The translations under genes were made by a program, and so were the position numbers. Shown here piece after piece: positions 26,425-34,289 of a stretch of DNA of 37,089 nt. The notes under the pieces were generated by a model. That model saw nothing but the letters and a program-made list of their open reading frames with translations. It was not told the origin of the DNA and ran no database searches. Source of the stretch: JAJFFW01 sp038531315 (GTDB taxonomy: Bacteria > Pseudomonadota > Alphaproteobacteria > Caulobacterales > Parvularculaceae); the NCBI GenBank assembly GCA_038531315.1, contig JBCBBT010000032.1, forward strand, positions 1-37,089, given 5' to 3'. Positions within the stretch are counted from its first letter, which is position 1, and the number at the start of each line of letters is the position of its first letter.

Positions 26425-27309
26425 GTGACCCACGTGATTGTCCTTGGAAACGAGAAGGGTGGCTCGGGCAAGTCGACCGCCGCGATGCACATCATCGTCG
26501 CCCTCCTGAAGCGTGGTTTCAAAGTCGCCGCGATCGACCTTGATATGCGCCAGCGCAGCCTGACGCGGTATCTCGAAAATCGACAAAAGTTTTGCGATCA
26601 CACCGGGCAGGCGCTGGAGTTCCCTGTTTCGCCAGGCATCGAGCCGTCGACCCTCGACAGCCGGGAAGCCGCCCGCGACGCGGAAACAGCGCTTTTCACC
26701 CAAACCCTTGCAACATTAAACGATTGCGATTTCTTGATCATCGATTGCCCGGGCGCTGATACGCACCTGTCGCGCATCGCCCATAATCATGCCGACACAA
26801 TCGTTACGCCGCTGAATGACAGTTTTGTCGATTTCGATCTTCTCGCGCGGATTAATCCTGAGACGGAAGAAATACTCGGTCCCAGCCTCTATAGTGAAAT
26901 GGTCTGGAGCGCGCGCAAGACGCGAGCGATTTCTGGCGTTCCCGGCGGCATCGACTGGGTCGTCATGCGCAATCGCGTCTCCGCGACACGCGCCAATAAC
27001 AAGAAAAAAATGGGCGACAAGCTCGAAGATCTATCGGGGCGTATCGGTTTCCGTCTGGCGCGCGGGTTTGGCGACCGCGTTATCTATCGCGAGCTTTTTC
27101 CCGCGGGGCTGACACTGCTCGATCTCGGCGGCCCGAATGCGCCGGTGCGCCTGTCCACGATGAGCCACGTGACAGCGCGTATTGAGATACGCTCATTGAT
27201 CGCAATGTTGAATTTGCCGACAGCGGGCAACGCGCCCGAGGCGGACCCAGCGCTGGAGACGTCAGCCGGCAAGACGGCGCCGCAGCCTGCCCGCGTGGCC
27301 GCCGCCTAG
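26425..27309 (+). CDS. mipZ: Division-plane positioning ATPase MipZ
   Basis: A 294-residue ParA/MinD-type ATPase. The deviant Walker A GNEKGGSGKST lies at about 6-16, DLDMRQRSLTRYLENR follows, then Walker B-like FLIIDCPGADTHLSRIAH. Long identical stretches to Caulobacter MipZ are visible, such as DSFVDFD, DWVVMRNR and DRVIYRELFP before LTLLDL. MipZ binds ParB at the poles and forms a bipolar gradient of DNA-bound dimers that blocks FtsZ assembly away from midcell. The start is GTG with AGGA upstream. A Pro/Ala-rich tail of about 35 residues is added at the C-terminus. It is transcribed divergently from the chaperone gene. Confidence 0.95.
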   Translation: MTHVIVLGNEKGGSGKSTAAMHIIVALLKRGFKVAAIDLDMRQRSLTRYLENRQKFCDHTGQALEFPVSPGIEPSTLDSREAARDAETALFTQTLATLNDCDFLIIDCPGADTHLSRIAHNHADTIVTPLNDSFVDFDLLARINPETEEILGPSLYSEMVWSARKTRAISGVPGGIDWVVMRNRVSATRANNKKKMGDKLEDLSGRIGFRLARGFGDRVIYRELFPAGLTLLDLGGPNAPVRLSTMSHVTARIEIRSLIAMLNLPTAGNAPEADPALETSAGKTAPQPARVAAA

Positions 27310-27330
27310 CCCCGTCGGCGACAGGCGTTC

Positions 27331-29163
27331 TTACGATTTTGCCCGCTCCTCCATGGCTTCGCGTTTCATTTCGAGCGCGAGCCATTCTTCCTCCGCCGCC
27401 GCCAGACGCGTTTGCGCCGCCTCCATGGCTGCGGCGGTTTTATGGAAGGCGTCAGGGTCGGTTTCAAACAAGGCGGGATCGCTCAGCGTGTCGCGCGCTT
27501 TTTTGATGGCGTCTTCGAGCGCCGCCATTTCGGTCGGCAACTGTTCCAGCGCAAATTTGTCCTTATAGGAGAGTTTTGTCGGTTCATCGGATTTTCGCGG
27601 GCTGGGCGGGTTTTTATTTTCGGCGTCGGTTTTTCCCGGCGGTGGACGCGTCACGGCGGCGCCGGGTGCGGCCCCGCGTTGCGCCACCATATCGTCATAG
27701 CCGCCGGGATATAGGCGCCACTTACCCGGCGAGACGGGATCAGTGGTGAGAATGGACGTGACAGTCCGGTTGATAAAATTCCTGTCATGGCTGACAAGGA
27801 GAAGCGCCCCGTCATACTCTGCGAGCATTTCTTCCAGCAATTCCAGCGTTTCCAGATCGAGGTCGTTTGTCGGTTCGTCGAGCACCAGCATGTTCGACGG
27901 TTTGGCGAGCGCCGCCGCCAATGCAAGGCGGCCCCGCTCCCCGCCCGACAAGGCCGCCACGGGCGCACGCCATTGTTCTGCGGAAAACAGGAAGTCTTTC
28001 AGATAGGTCGAGACGTGTTTTTTCGTCTCGCCGATCGTGACCCAGTCGCCGCGGCCGTCGGTGATCGCGTCCGCCACTCTCAGGTCATTATGGAGCGCAG
28101 CGCGTTTCTGGTCGAGGCTGACGATTTCAAGGTTCGCGCCGAGCTCCACGGCGCCATCATCGGGTTCCAACCTGTTCGTCAGCAAGTTGACTAATGTCGT
28201 TTTTCCGGCGCCGTTGGGCCCGACAATGCCGATTTTCTCGCCCCGCGCGACGACAAGGGAGAAATCCTCAACAATCGCCTTTTCGCCGAAGCGCTTGACG
28301 ATTTTTTCCGCGACGATCGCCCGCTTGCCGGGCGGGGCCGCGTACGCGGTCTGAAATTTCACCGTTTGCTGCGGTTTTATTGCGTCGCGTTTTTGTTGAC
28401 GCAAGGCGTCGAGCTCGCGCATGCGCCGAACATTACGCTTGCGCCGCGCTGTCACACCATAACGGACCCAATCTTCTTCGGCGGCGATTTTCCGCCCAAG
28501 TTTGTGGTGGTCGCGTTCTTCTTCTTCAAGGACCTTATCGCGCCATGCCTCGAAGTGAGCAAAGCCGCGATCAAGATTGCGGGTTTGCCCGCGATCGATC
28601 CAGACGGTCCGTGTCGTGACATTCTCAAGGAAGCGCCGGTCGTGGCTGATCACCACGACGGCCGAGGAGGACGACTGTAATTTTGCCTCCAGCCAGGTAA
28701 TTGTCGGCAAGTCGAGATGGTTCGTCGGCTCGTCGAGAAGGATGATATCCGGCGCGCCGACAAGAAGTCGGGCGATGGCGGCGCGGCGCGCTTCGCCGCC
28801 GGAAAGTTTTTCCGGCGCAGCGCCCGGATCGAGACCAAGTTCTTCAGAAATTGCAGCTGGCGCAGACGGGTCGCCCAGCGGATCGAGCCCGGCTTCAATA
28901 TACGAGATGATCGTTTCATGGCCGCAGAGGTCCGGCTCCTGAGGCAGATAGCCGGGTTTTGCGCCGGGATCGACAAACCGCTCGCCCGCGTCCGGTTCAA
29001 CAAGGCCGGCGGCGATTTTGAGGAGTGTGGATTTCCCGGATCCGTTTCGTCCGACAAGCGCCACGCGGTCGCGCGGGCGCACGATCAGTCCCGCGCCGGA
29101 CAACAGGGGCGCGCCGCCAAACGTCAGCGAAAGATTATCGAGCGTTAAAAGGGGCGGGGCCAT
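27331..29163 (-). CDS. uup: ABC-F family ATPase, Uup-like
   Basis: A 610-residue soluble protein with two ABC ATPase cassettes and no membrane domain. First cassette: LVGRNGSGKSTLLKI, LSGGEARRAAIARLL, IILLDEPTNHLD. Second: IVGPNGAGKTTLVNLL, LSGGERGRLALAAAL, MLVLDEPTNDLD. The linker between them is charged and helical (about 225-275). A coiled-coil C-terminal domain (about 535-610) identifies the Uup branch, which binds DNA or ribosomes and affects transposon excision and ribosome rescue. It converges on mipZ with 21 bases between. Confidence 0.92.
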   Translation of the reverse strand: MAPPLLTLDNLSLTFGGAPLLSGAGLIVRPRDRVALVGRNGSGKSTLLKIAAGLVEPDAGERFVDPGAKPGYLPQEPDLCGHETIISYIEAGLDPLGDPSAPAAISEELGLDPGAAPEKLSGGEARRAAIARLLVGAPDIILLDEPTNHLDLPTITWLEAKLQSSSSAVVVISHDRRFLENVTTRTVWIDRGQTRNLDRGFAHFEAWRDKVLEEEERDHHKLGRKIAAEEDWVRYGVTARRKRNVRRMRELDALRQQKRDAIKPQQTVKFQTAYAAPPGKRAIVAEKIVKRFGEKAIVEDFSLVVARGEKIGIVGPNGAGKTTLVNLLTNRLEPDDGAVELGANLEIVSLDQKRAALHNDLRVADAITDGRGDWVTIGETKKHVSTYLKDFLFSAEQWRAPVAALSGGERGRLALAAALAKPSNMLVLDEPTNDLDLETLELLEEMLAEYDGALLLVSHDRNFINRTVTSILTTDPVSPGKWRLYPGGYDDMVAQRGAAPGAAVTRPPPGKTDAENKNPPSPRKSDEPTKLSYKDKFALEQLPTEMAALEDAIKKARDTLSDPALFETDPDAFHKTAAAMEAAQTRLAAAEEEWLALEMKREAMEERAKS

Positions 29164-29254
29164 GTTCTGTTCCGGCGTCTCGAGATGAGGCGTTGAGACA
29201 ATAACCGGGCCGCTTTTGCAATGGCCGCGCGGCGCGGCATCGCAAGCGCAAGGC

Positions 29255-29620
29255 TCAAGGGTCGTCCGTCGGATCTTTATCCTGCTCCAGCTCGCGCGCG
29301 AGAAGATTGAGAAATTCCGACACGGTCTGCGGCGTCTGAGATTTTAGCGCGCACATATCATCATTGGCGGAGTTTGTGTCCGAGGGGCCTTCCTCGCGCG
29401 ATACACAATCCTCGTGGGGAAGGTCCTGGGCCGACCGCAAGCCCAGTCGCTCGAGCACAGAAGCGGAAAGATGCGCTGCGCCTTGCGCACGTCGTCTGGC
29501 GATGCGCCACATCAACCGGCCGACTTTGACGCCATAAGTCTCTTCGAAACGCTCGCGCTGCGCTTCATTGTCGTTGCTGGCGGCGTGCGCGGGCAGATTT
29601 TTCCATATCAGATCAAGCAT
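29255..29620 (-). CDS. Hypothetical protein, unknown function
   Basis: About 121 residues if it starts at the ATG at 29620, which has GGGA 6 bases upstream; an earlier ATG at 29647 lacks a ribosome site and sits inside a palindrome. The sequence is acidic at the C-terminus and basic in the middle: RFEETYGVKVGRLMWRIARR, then SASVLERLGLRSAQDLPHED, then LLARELEQDKDPTDDP. No signal peptide or membrane segment. The middle part looks helical. It is not recognised as any family. It is divergent to another unassigned small gene at 29746, with the palindrome between them. Confidence 0.6.
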   Translation of the reverse strand: MLDLIWKNLPAHAASNDNEAQRERFEETYGVKVGRLMWRIARRRAQGAAHLSASVLERLGLRSAQDLPHEDCVSREEGPSDTNSANDDMCALKSQTPQTVSEFLNLLARELEQDKDPTDDP

Positions 29621-29637
29621 GGGTATTCCCGCATTGC

Positions 29638-29658
29638 GTATACTCATGTAAAGTATAC
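29638..29658. promoter_or_regulatory. 21-bp palindrome between two small divergent genes
   Basis: GTATACT (29638-29644) and AGTATAC (29652-29658) are perfect 7-bp arms around a 7-base centre. Each arm contains TATACT reading outward, a good -10 box, so the site could be both promoter core and operator. If TATACT at 29656-29651 is the -10 for the minus-strand gene, its start at 29620 fits. Confidence 0.5.
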
Positions 29659-29675
29659 ACGTTATGCGTGTTTAT

Positions 29676-29703
29676 TTGAGATCGTTTCAAACAACACTAT
29701 GCA
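29676..29703 (+). promoter_or_regulatory. Candidate promoter of the 29746 gene
   Basis: TTGAGA (29676-29681) and TATGCA (29698-29703) with a 16-base spacer, in an AT-rich leader just upstream of a good AAGGG ribosome site. Confidence 0.3.
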
Positions 29704-29745
29704 CGCAGAACACCTACTAAACCTTAATTTTGAAGGGATATCACG

Positions 29746-30057
29746 ATGTCAAAGGATTTACGTAAGGAACAAGTTGCGTTGTTGCGTTTTGAGAAACAAA
29801 TCGCCGGTCTCGCCGCGGCGCTCGCCGCAGGCTCTGCAACCGCACAGGCCGCTCAGGAAAAGATCGGCGGCGATGCTGCCATGCAGGCCTATGCCGACCT
29901 CCAGGCGTCTTTGATTGATCTCGCTGAAACAGCTGGCAAAGCCCACGAAATCCTGAATGCGCATGCTGAAGCCGTTGGTGCGACAGTGTTGCAAGCGAAC
30001 GGCGTGCCGAAGCGACCGCCGGTGGAGGTTGTTCAATCGATCCTTGGCCTTGGATAA
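29746..30057 (+). CDS. Hypothetical small Ala-rich helical protein
   Basis: A 103-residue protein with a good ribosome site (AAGGG, 8-base spacer). It is almost entirely helical and Ala-rich, with heptad-like spacing in LRFEKQIAGLAAALAAGS and a second helix QAYADLQASLIDLAETAGKA. The tail GVPKRPPVEVVQSILGLG is compact and partly hydrophobic. No signal peptide. It may be a small coiled-coil or dimeric protein. No family is recognised; it overlaps in reading sense with the membrane protein gene downstream (gap about 47 bases, or overlap if that gene starts earlier). Confidence 0.7.
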   Translation: MSKDLRKEQVALLRFEKQIAGLAAALAAGSATAQAAQEKIGGDAAMQAYADLQASLIDLAETAGKAHEILNAHAEAVGATVLQANGVPKRPPVEVVQSILGLG

Positions 30058-30104
30058 TTACTTTTTGCTACGCGTTTGCGGTCCTTGCCGCCTACGCGCT
30101 TGCA

Positions 30105-30476
30105 ATGAAGTCGCGGTCGCAACAACTCGTTGCGGCCGTGCGGCTTCTCGGCGTCGGCTGGCTCGCGTCGCACGTCTGGTATTGGTTTTTTGACGGCGCC
30201 GATCGCAGCTGGGGCTATGCGGTGATCAATGCCGTATTGGCCATTTGTTTTTGGAACATGGCGCGCCGCCGCTGGTTTCCAGCGCCCCTGTTTGTTCTTC
30301 ATGCGCTGCTTGTCATTGTTCAGGCGCTGACCGCGCTCGCTTTTTTGAACAGTTTCTGGTTTTCGCTCCTCGCGAACCGGATATTTGAGCTGGCCCTCGT
30401 CTATATTGTCTTCTGCGCAGGGTTTATCCTGCTGCGCGGGCCGCGCGCCGCCAATTCGCCGCAGCCGGCCACATAG
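30105..30476 (+). CDS. Small integral membrane protein, unknown function
   Basis: At least 123 residues with three to four hydrophobic segments (about 8-28, 37-50, 60-82, 85-110). The frame is open upstream of the ATG at 30105 and encodes a further hydrophobic run (TFCYAFAVLAAYALA) with no ATG, GTG or TTG until well inside the preceding gene; that ATG also lacks a ribosome site. The real start may be an unusual codon (ATT at 30057 or ATA at 30054), giving one more membrane helix. Not recognised. Confidence 0.6.
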   Translation: MKSRSQQLVAAVRLLGVGWLASHVWYWFFDGADRSWGYAVINAVLAICFWNMARRRWFPAPLFVLHALLVIVQALTALAFLNSFWFSLLANRIFELALVYIVFCAGFILLRGPRAANSPQPAT

Positions 30477-30594
30477 ACGGCCGGGCGCGGCTTTCCTTAA
30501 TTGGCTGTAACATTAACATCGCTGTTTCGTTGCGCCGCCAAAAAAGGTTACGACTGTGCGCTGAGCTGACGGCATACGCCCAGAGGAGATATCA

Positions 30595-31608
30595 ATGCGT
30601 TTTTCATTTTGGCTAACCGCTGGCGCAGCGGCCCTGATGCTGGCTGCTTGCGGCGAGAAATCGGGCGGCGGGGAAGCGGCGGCGACTGCTGCCGAGACGA
30701 GCGAAGAGGCGCCGGCAGCAGCGGGCGAGGGGCCGGAGATTGGCGAAATTGTCGGCAATGTCGCTGAACAAACCGCCTCGCGCCCGACGGCGGAAGAGCT
30801 GCAGAAGCTGGCGGCCGAAAATCTTGCTGCGTCTGAAAAATTCCTGACAGAGAATAAGTCAAAGGACGGCGTTGTCGTCACCGAGAGCGGTCTTCAGTAC
30901 ATCGTGCTGGCGGAAGGCGACAAAGACGGCGCATCGCCGGCGCCGAGCGATATTGTCGACATGCATTTTTCCGCGACATTCAAAGATGGAACCGAGTTTC
31001 TTTCCTCAAGGGCGCAGGGCGCAGCGGCGCGTTTCCCGTTGAATGAATTTTTGCCCGGCGGCATCGAGGGTGTTCAGTTGATGACGGAAGGCGACCGCTA
31101 TCGTTTCTTCATGCCGCCCGCGCTGGCGTTCGGCGAGCGCGGCGCCGGGCCGGTCCCGCCCAATGAAGCGGTGATTTTTGACATTGAGTTGCTCAATGTT
31201 CTGAACCCGGAAAAAAATCTTGAAGCCGCTGAAAAATTTCTTGAAGAGAACGCAAAAAAAGACGGCGTCAAAGTCACCGACAGCGGGTTGCAATATGAAG
31301 TGATCTCCGAAGGTGCAGGCGACGGCGAGCGACCCAACGAGGCGAGTTCCGTCAAAGTTCACTATGTTGGCACCCTCGTGAACGGGACAGAATTTGATTC
31401 CTCGATTGCGCGCGGTCAGCCGGCTGAATTTCCGCTGAACGGCGTTATCTCCGGGTGGACCGAGGGACTTCAACTGATGAGCGTGGGCGACAAGTTCCGT
31501 TTTTTCATCCACCCCGAGCTTGCTTATGGCGCCAATCCGCGGCCCGGCGGCGCGATTGGACCAAATGATGCGCTGATATTCGAAGTCGAATTGCTCGAGG
31601 TCAAATAA
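30595..31608 (+). CDS. Tandem FKBP-type peptidyl-prolyl isomerase lipoprotein
   Basis: A 337-residue lipoprotein (LMLAAC, Cys19) with an acidic Ala/Glu-rich linker and two consecutive FKBP units (about 78-205 and 206-337). Each begins with the same module (EKFLxEN...GVxVTxSGLQY), so this is an internal duplication. Unit 2 keeps the prolyl-isomerase pocket: VHYVGTL, GTEFDSS, GWTEGLQLM and LAYGANP. In unit 1 the matching positions are altered: HFSAT, FLSS, GGIEGVQLM and LAFGERG, with the usual Tyr, Asp, Trp and Tyr replaced. Unit 2 should be the active isomerase acting on periplasmic or outer-membrane proteins; unit 1 may be chaperone-like. A terminator follows. Confidence 0.93.
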   Translation: MRFSFWLTAGAAALMLAACGEKSGGGEAAATAAETSEEAPAAAGEGPEIGEIVGNVAEQTASRPTAEELQKLAAENLAASEKFLTENKSKDGVVVTESGLQYIVLAEGDKDGASPAPSDIVDMHFSATFKDGTEFLSSRAQGAAARFPLNEFLPGGIEGVQLMTEGDRYRFFMPPALAFGERGAGPVPPNEAVIFDIELLNVLNPEKNLEAAEKFLEENAKKDGVKVTDSGLQYEVISEGAGDGERPNEASSVKVHYVGTLVNGTEFDSSIARGQPAEFPLNGVISGWTEGLQLMSVGDKFRFFIHPELAYGANPRPGGAIGPNDALIFEVELLEVK

Positions 31609-31646
31609 CCTCGCGGCATCTGGTTTTTGAAACAGTGGACCATCCA

Positions 31647-31677
31647 ACGGCTCCGGTTTTTGCCGGGGCCGTTTTTT
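31647..31677 (+). terminator. Rho-independent terminator after the FKBP gene
   Basis: Stem ACGGCTCCGG (31647-31656) with CCGGGGCCGT (31663-31672), ten pairs with one G-T, 6-base loop, followed by TTTTTT. It ends the FKBP transcript 39 bases after the stop codon. Confidence 0.92.
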
Positions 31678-31705
31678 ATGTGCGCCCGTGGGTCGCGATT
31701 GCCAT

Positions 31706-31727
31706 CATATAAGGATTTCTTTATATG
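31706..31727 (+). promoter_or_regulatory. 22-bp palindrome in the leader of the MetH module
   Basis: Outer arms CATATAA and TTATATG are perfectly complementary, and the inner GGA / TTTC bases pair partly (9 of 11 positions overall). It lies 19 bases before the start codon and 7 bases before an AAGGAG ribosome site. ArsR-type regulators responding to S-adenosyl-methionine or -homocysteine control methionine genes in alphaproteobacteria from AT-rich palindromes; this is a plausible site for one, but I cannot confirm the consensus. Confidence 0.6.
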
Positions 31728-31746
31728 ACCTTCAAGGAGACTTTGT

Positions 31747-32877
31747 ATGAGCCAGTCGTCTGAGAAGAATTCGCCGGGACCTGTCGCGAAGGGCGTCGCC
31801 CCGACGAATGATCCGTTCCCCGGCCGTGCAGACCGGATCGCGGCGTTGCGCGCGGCCCTCGATGAGCGCATCCTTGTGCTCGACGGCGCCGCAGGCACGT
31901 ATATTCAGCAGTTCGATCTCGACGAAGACGGTTTTCGCAGCGATCGTTTTACCGGATGGTCATGCGATATTCGCGGCAACAATGATGCGCTGATCCTGTC
32001 GCGCCCCGATATTATTGAAGGGATGCACAAGGCCTACCTCGACGCCGGGGCCGATATCATCGAGACCAATACGTTTTCCTCAACCACCATCGCGCAGGCC
32101 GACTATGCGATGGAGGCGATTGTCTTTGAGATGAACGTCGAAGGCGCGCGGATCGCCCGCGCGCAAGCAGAAGCGGCGTCTACGGATGATAAACCGCGTT
32201 TTGTCGCGGGGGCTATCGGGCCGACAAACCGGACGGCGTCAATCTCGCCTGACGTCAACGATCCCGCCAAGCGCAATGTCGACTTCGCCGAGTTGGCCGC
32301 CGCTTACGCTGCGGCGGCGCGCGGCCTCATCGAAGGCGGGTCCGATGCGATCCTGATCGAGACGATTTTCGACACGCTCAATGCGAAAGCGGCAATATTT
32401 GGCGTACAGGAACTCTTTGAAGAACTCGGTTACGCCGTGCCGCTCATGCTGTCGGTGACGATCACCGACCAATCCGGCAGAACTCTTTCGGGCCAAACGG
32501 CGGAAGCATTCTGGAACGCTGTTGCGCATGCCAAACCATTGTCGGTGGGCATCAATTGCGCCCTCGGTCCGGATCTAATGCGGCCCTATGTGGCGGAGTT
32601 GTCGCGGGTCGCCGACTGTTATTTGTCTGCATACCCCAATGCAGGACTGCCAAATGCTTTTGGCGGCTATGACGAGAGCCCTCAGTCGATGACGGACCAT
32701 ATCGGCGAGTGGGCGCAAAGCGGCCTGTTGAACATTGTCGGGGGATGTTGCGGGACGACGCCCGCGCATATCAGGGCGTTCGCGAAAGCGGTTGAGGGCC
32801 TCAGCCCGCGCAAAGCGCCGCAACTTACCCCGGCGATGCGTTTATCGGGACTGGAGCCGTTTTCCCTCGCGAGCTAG
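31747..32877 (+). CDS. Homocysteine S-methyltransferase module of methionine synthase (split MetH)
   Basis: A 376-residue protein equal to the N-terminal domain of cobalamin-dependent methionine synthase. It activates homocysteine on zinc held by Cys271 (GINCALGPD) and Cys334/Cys335 (GGCCGTTP), and accepts methyl from methylcobalamin. LDGAAGTYIQQFDL and ETNTFSSTTIAQADY are typical. It stops at MRLSGLEPFSL, where full-length MetH runs on into the folate domain. In many alphaproteobacteria MetH is made as two proteins with adjacent genes; here the folate/B12 half is not next door, since ArgE follows. The partner must be elsewhere. The ribosome site is AAGGAG. Confidence 0.93.
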   Translation: MSQSSEKNSPGPVAKGVAPTNDPFPGRADRIAALRAALDERILVLDGAAGTYIQQFDLDEDGFRSDRFTGWSCDIRGNNDALILSRPDIIEGMHKAYLDAGADIIETNTFSSTTIAQADYAMEAIVFEMNVEGARIARAQAEAASTDDKPRFVAGAIGPTNRTASISPDVNDPAKRNVDFAELAAAYAAAARGLIEGGSDAILIETIFDTLNAKAAIFGVQELFEELGYAVPLMLSVTITDQSGRTLSGQTAEAFWNAVAHAKPLSVGINCALGPDLMRPYVAELSRVADCYLSAYPNAGLPNAFGGYDESPQSMTDHIGEWAQSGLLNIVGGCCGTTPAHIRAFAKAVEGLSPRKAPQLTPAMRLSGLEPFSLAS

Positions 32878-32968
32878 TCTTTTTTCTAACATTCGCCGCT
32901 GATTGTTGCTGCTGGCCGACGCCGCGAGCCGCCGTCTCGGTCTGAAGACGCGACGCCTGGAAATACAC

Positions 32969-34135
32969 ATGACAGACGCCTCAAATCTCTCCGAACAGAT
33001 TTCCTGGCTGGACCGCCTTGTTCGCCACGATACGACCTCGTCAAAATCAAACCTGGCGTTGATCGACGACGTTGACGCTTATTTGCGCGCTCAAGGCGCC
33101 GAGACATGGCGGGTTGAAAGCGATTGCGGCGGCAAAGCCAACCTTTACGCCCGCGTCGGACCGGCAGCGGCAGGCGGCGTTGTTCTTTCGGGCCACACGG
33201 ACGTTGTGCCGGTTGAGGGGCAGGACTGGAAAACGGACCCATTCGTCGTTCAGGAAAAGGACGGCAGGCTTTATGGCCGGGGGACCAGCGATATGAAGGC
33301 GTTCTCCGCGATCGGCCTGTCGCTCGTACCCAAGATGACGGCGGCGGACTTGAAGCGACCCATCGTCTTTGCGCTCTCATATGATGAAGAGGTCGGCTGT
33401 CTCGGCGCGCCCTCAATGATTAAGGAAATTCGCTCACAAATGCCGCCATTGTCAGCGGTCATCGTTGGCGAGCCGACAATGATGAAGGTGATTGACGGCC
33501 ACAAGGGCATCGCATCCTTCCGCGTACGCGTCACCGGCTATACAACCCATTCAAGCCAGACTGACCGAGGCGTTTCCGCCGTGGAAGCGGCCGCGCAACT
33601 TATCGTCAAGATTCGCTCCATGCGCGAGCAGCGCGCGCGGGACGCCGACCCCGAAAATCCCTTCTCTCCGCCTTATTCAACGATGACCGTCAATGTTGCG
33701 CATGGCGGAACGCAGCTGAATATCATGGCGGGCGAATGCGTTTTCGACTTTGACTGCCGCATCGTGCCGGGCGACAGCATTGTGGAAATCATCGAAGAGA
33801 TAAAAGCCTACGCGAAGGGCGTCGAAGCGGAAATGCGCGCGCGCGCAGCCGGTTGCCGGATTGAAATCGAACAGATGACCAATGCGCCGGCGCTCGCGCC
33901 AAGCGATGACAACCCGGCCGCCGATCTCGCCAAGGCGCTCACCGGTCAGAACGCAACCGACGTCGTCGCATACGCGGCGGAAGCCGGTCAGTTTCAGGAA
34001 GCCGGTTTTTCGACCGTGATCTGCGGGCCAGGTTCAATCGATCAAGCCCACCAACCCAATGAATATATTGCCGTGTCGCAAATCGCCGAAGGCAAGAAGT
34101 TTATTGAAAAACTGGTCGCCAGACTTTCGGCCTAA
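32969..34135 (+). CDS. argE: Acetylornithine deacetylase (M20 family)
   Basis: A 388-residue cytoplasmic metallopeptidase-fold enzyme that removes the acetyl group from N-acetylornithine in arginine synthesis. The M20 metal ligands are in order: SGHTDVVP (His), RGTSDMKA (bridging Asp), YDEEVGCLGA (catalytic Glu and ligand Glu), GEPTMMKVI, and AHQPNEYI (final His). Length and the GEPT pattern favour ArgE over DapE. I start at the ATG at 32969; the frame opens 22 codons earlier without a family match. It follows the MetH module by 91 bases and may be co-transcribed. Confidence 0.92.
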   Translation: MTDASNLSEQISWLDRLVRHDTTSSKSNLALIDDVDAYLRAQGAETWRVESDCGGKANLYARVGPAAAGGVVLSGHTDVVPVEGQDWKTDPFVVQEKDGRLYGRGTSDMKAFSAIGLSLVPKMTAADLKRPIVFALSYDEEVGCLGAPSMIKEIRSQMPPLSAVIVGEPTMMKVIDGHKGIASFRVRVTGYTTHSSQTDRGVSAVEAAAQLIVKIRSMREQRARDADPENPFSPPYSTMTVNVAHGGTQLNIMAGECVFDFDCRIVPGDSIVEIIEEIKAYAKGVEAEMRARAAGCRIEIEQMTNAPALAPSDDNPAADLAKALTGQNATDVVAYAAEAGQFQEAGFSTVICGPGSIDQAHQPNEYIAVSQIAEGKKFIEKLVARLSA

Positions 34136-34289
34136 ATCTGGTAACAGTCGATTAACCTTGATGAATGATCCGGCAACGGATTTTCTTCACCAAATCCGTA
34201 CTTCTTTTTTACCGGTAATTTACCACGCCTTGCGACGGTGCGCGCGTTGAGCAACAGGCGGCGCCACGGTGCGCTGAGGCGGTCCCAGA

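Noticed and set aside
26335..26703. N-terminal extension of the chaperone frame
   Set aside because: Runs antisense through the mipZ start; the signal peptide begins after 26334.
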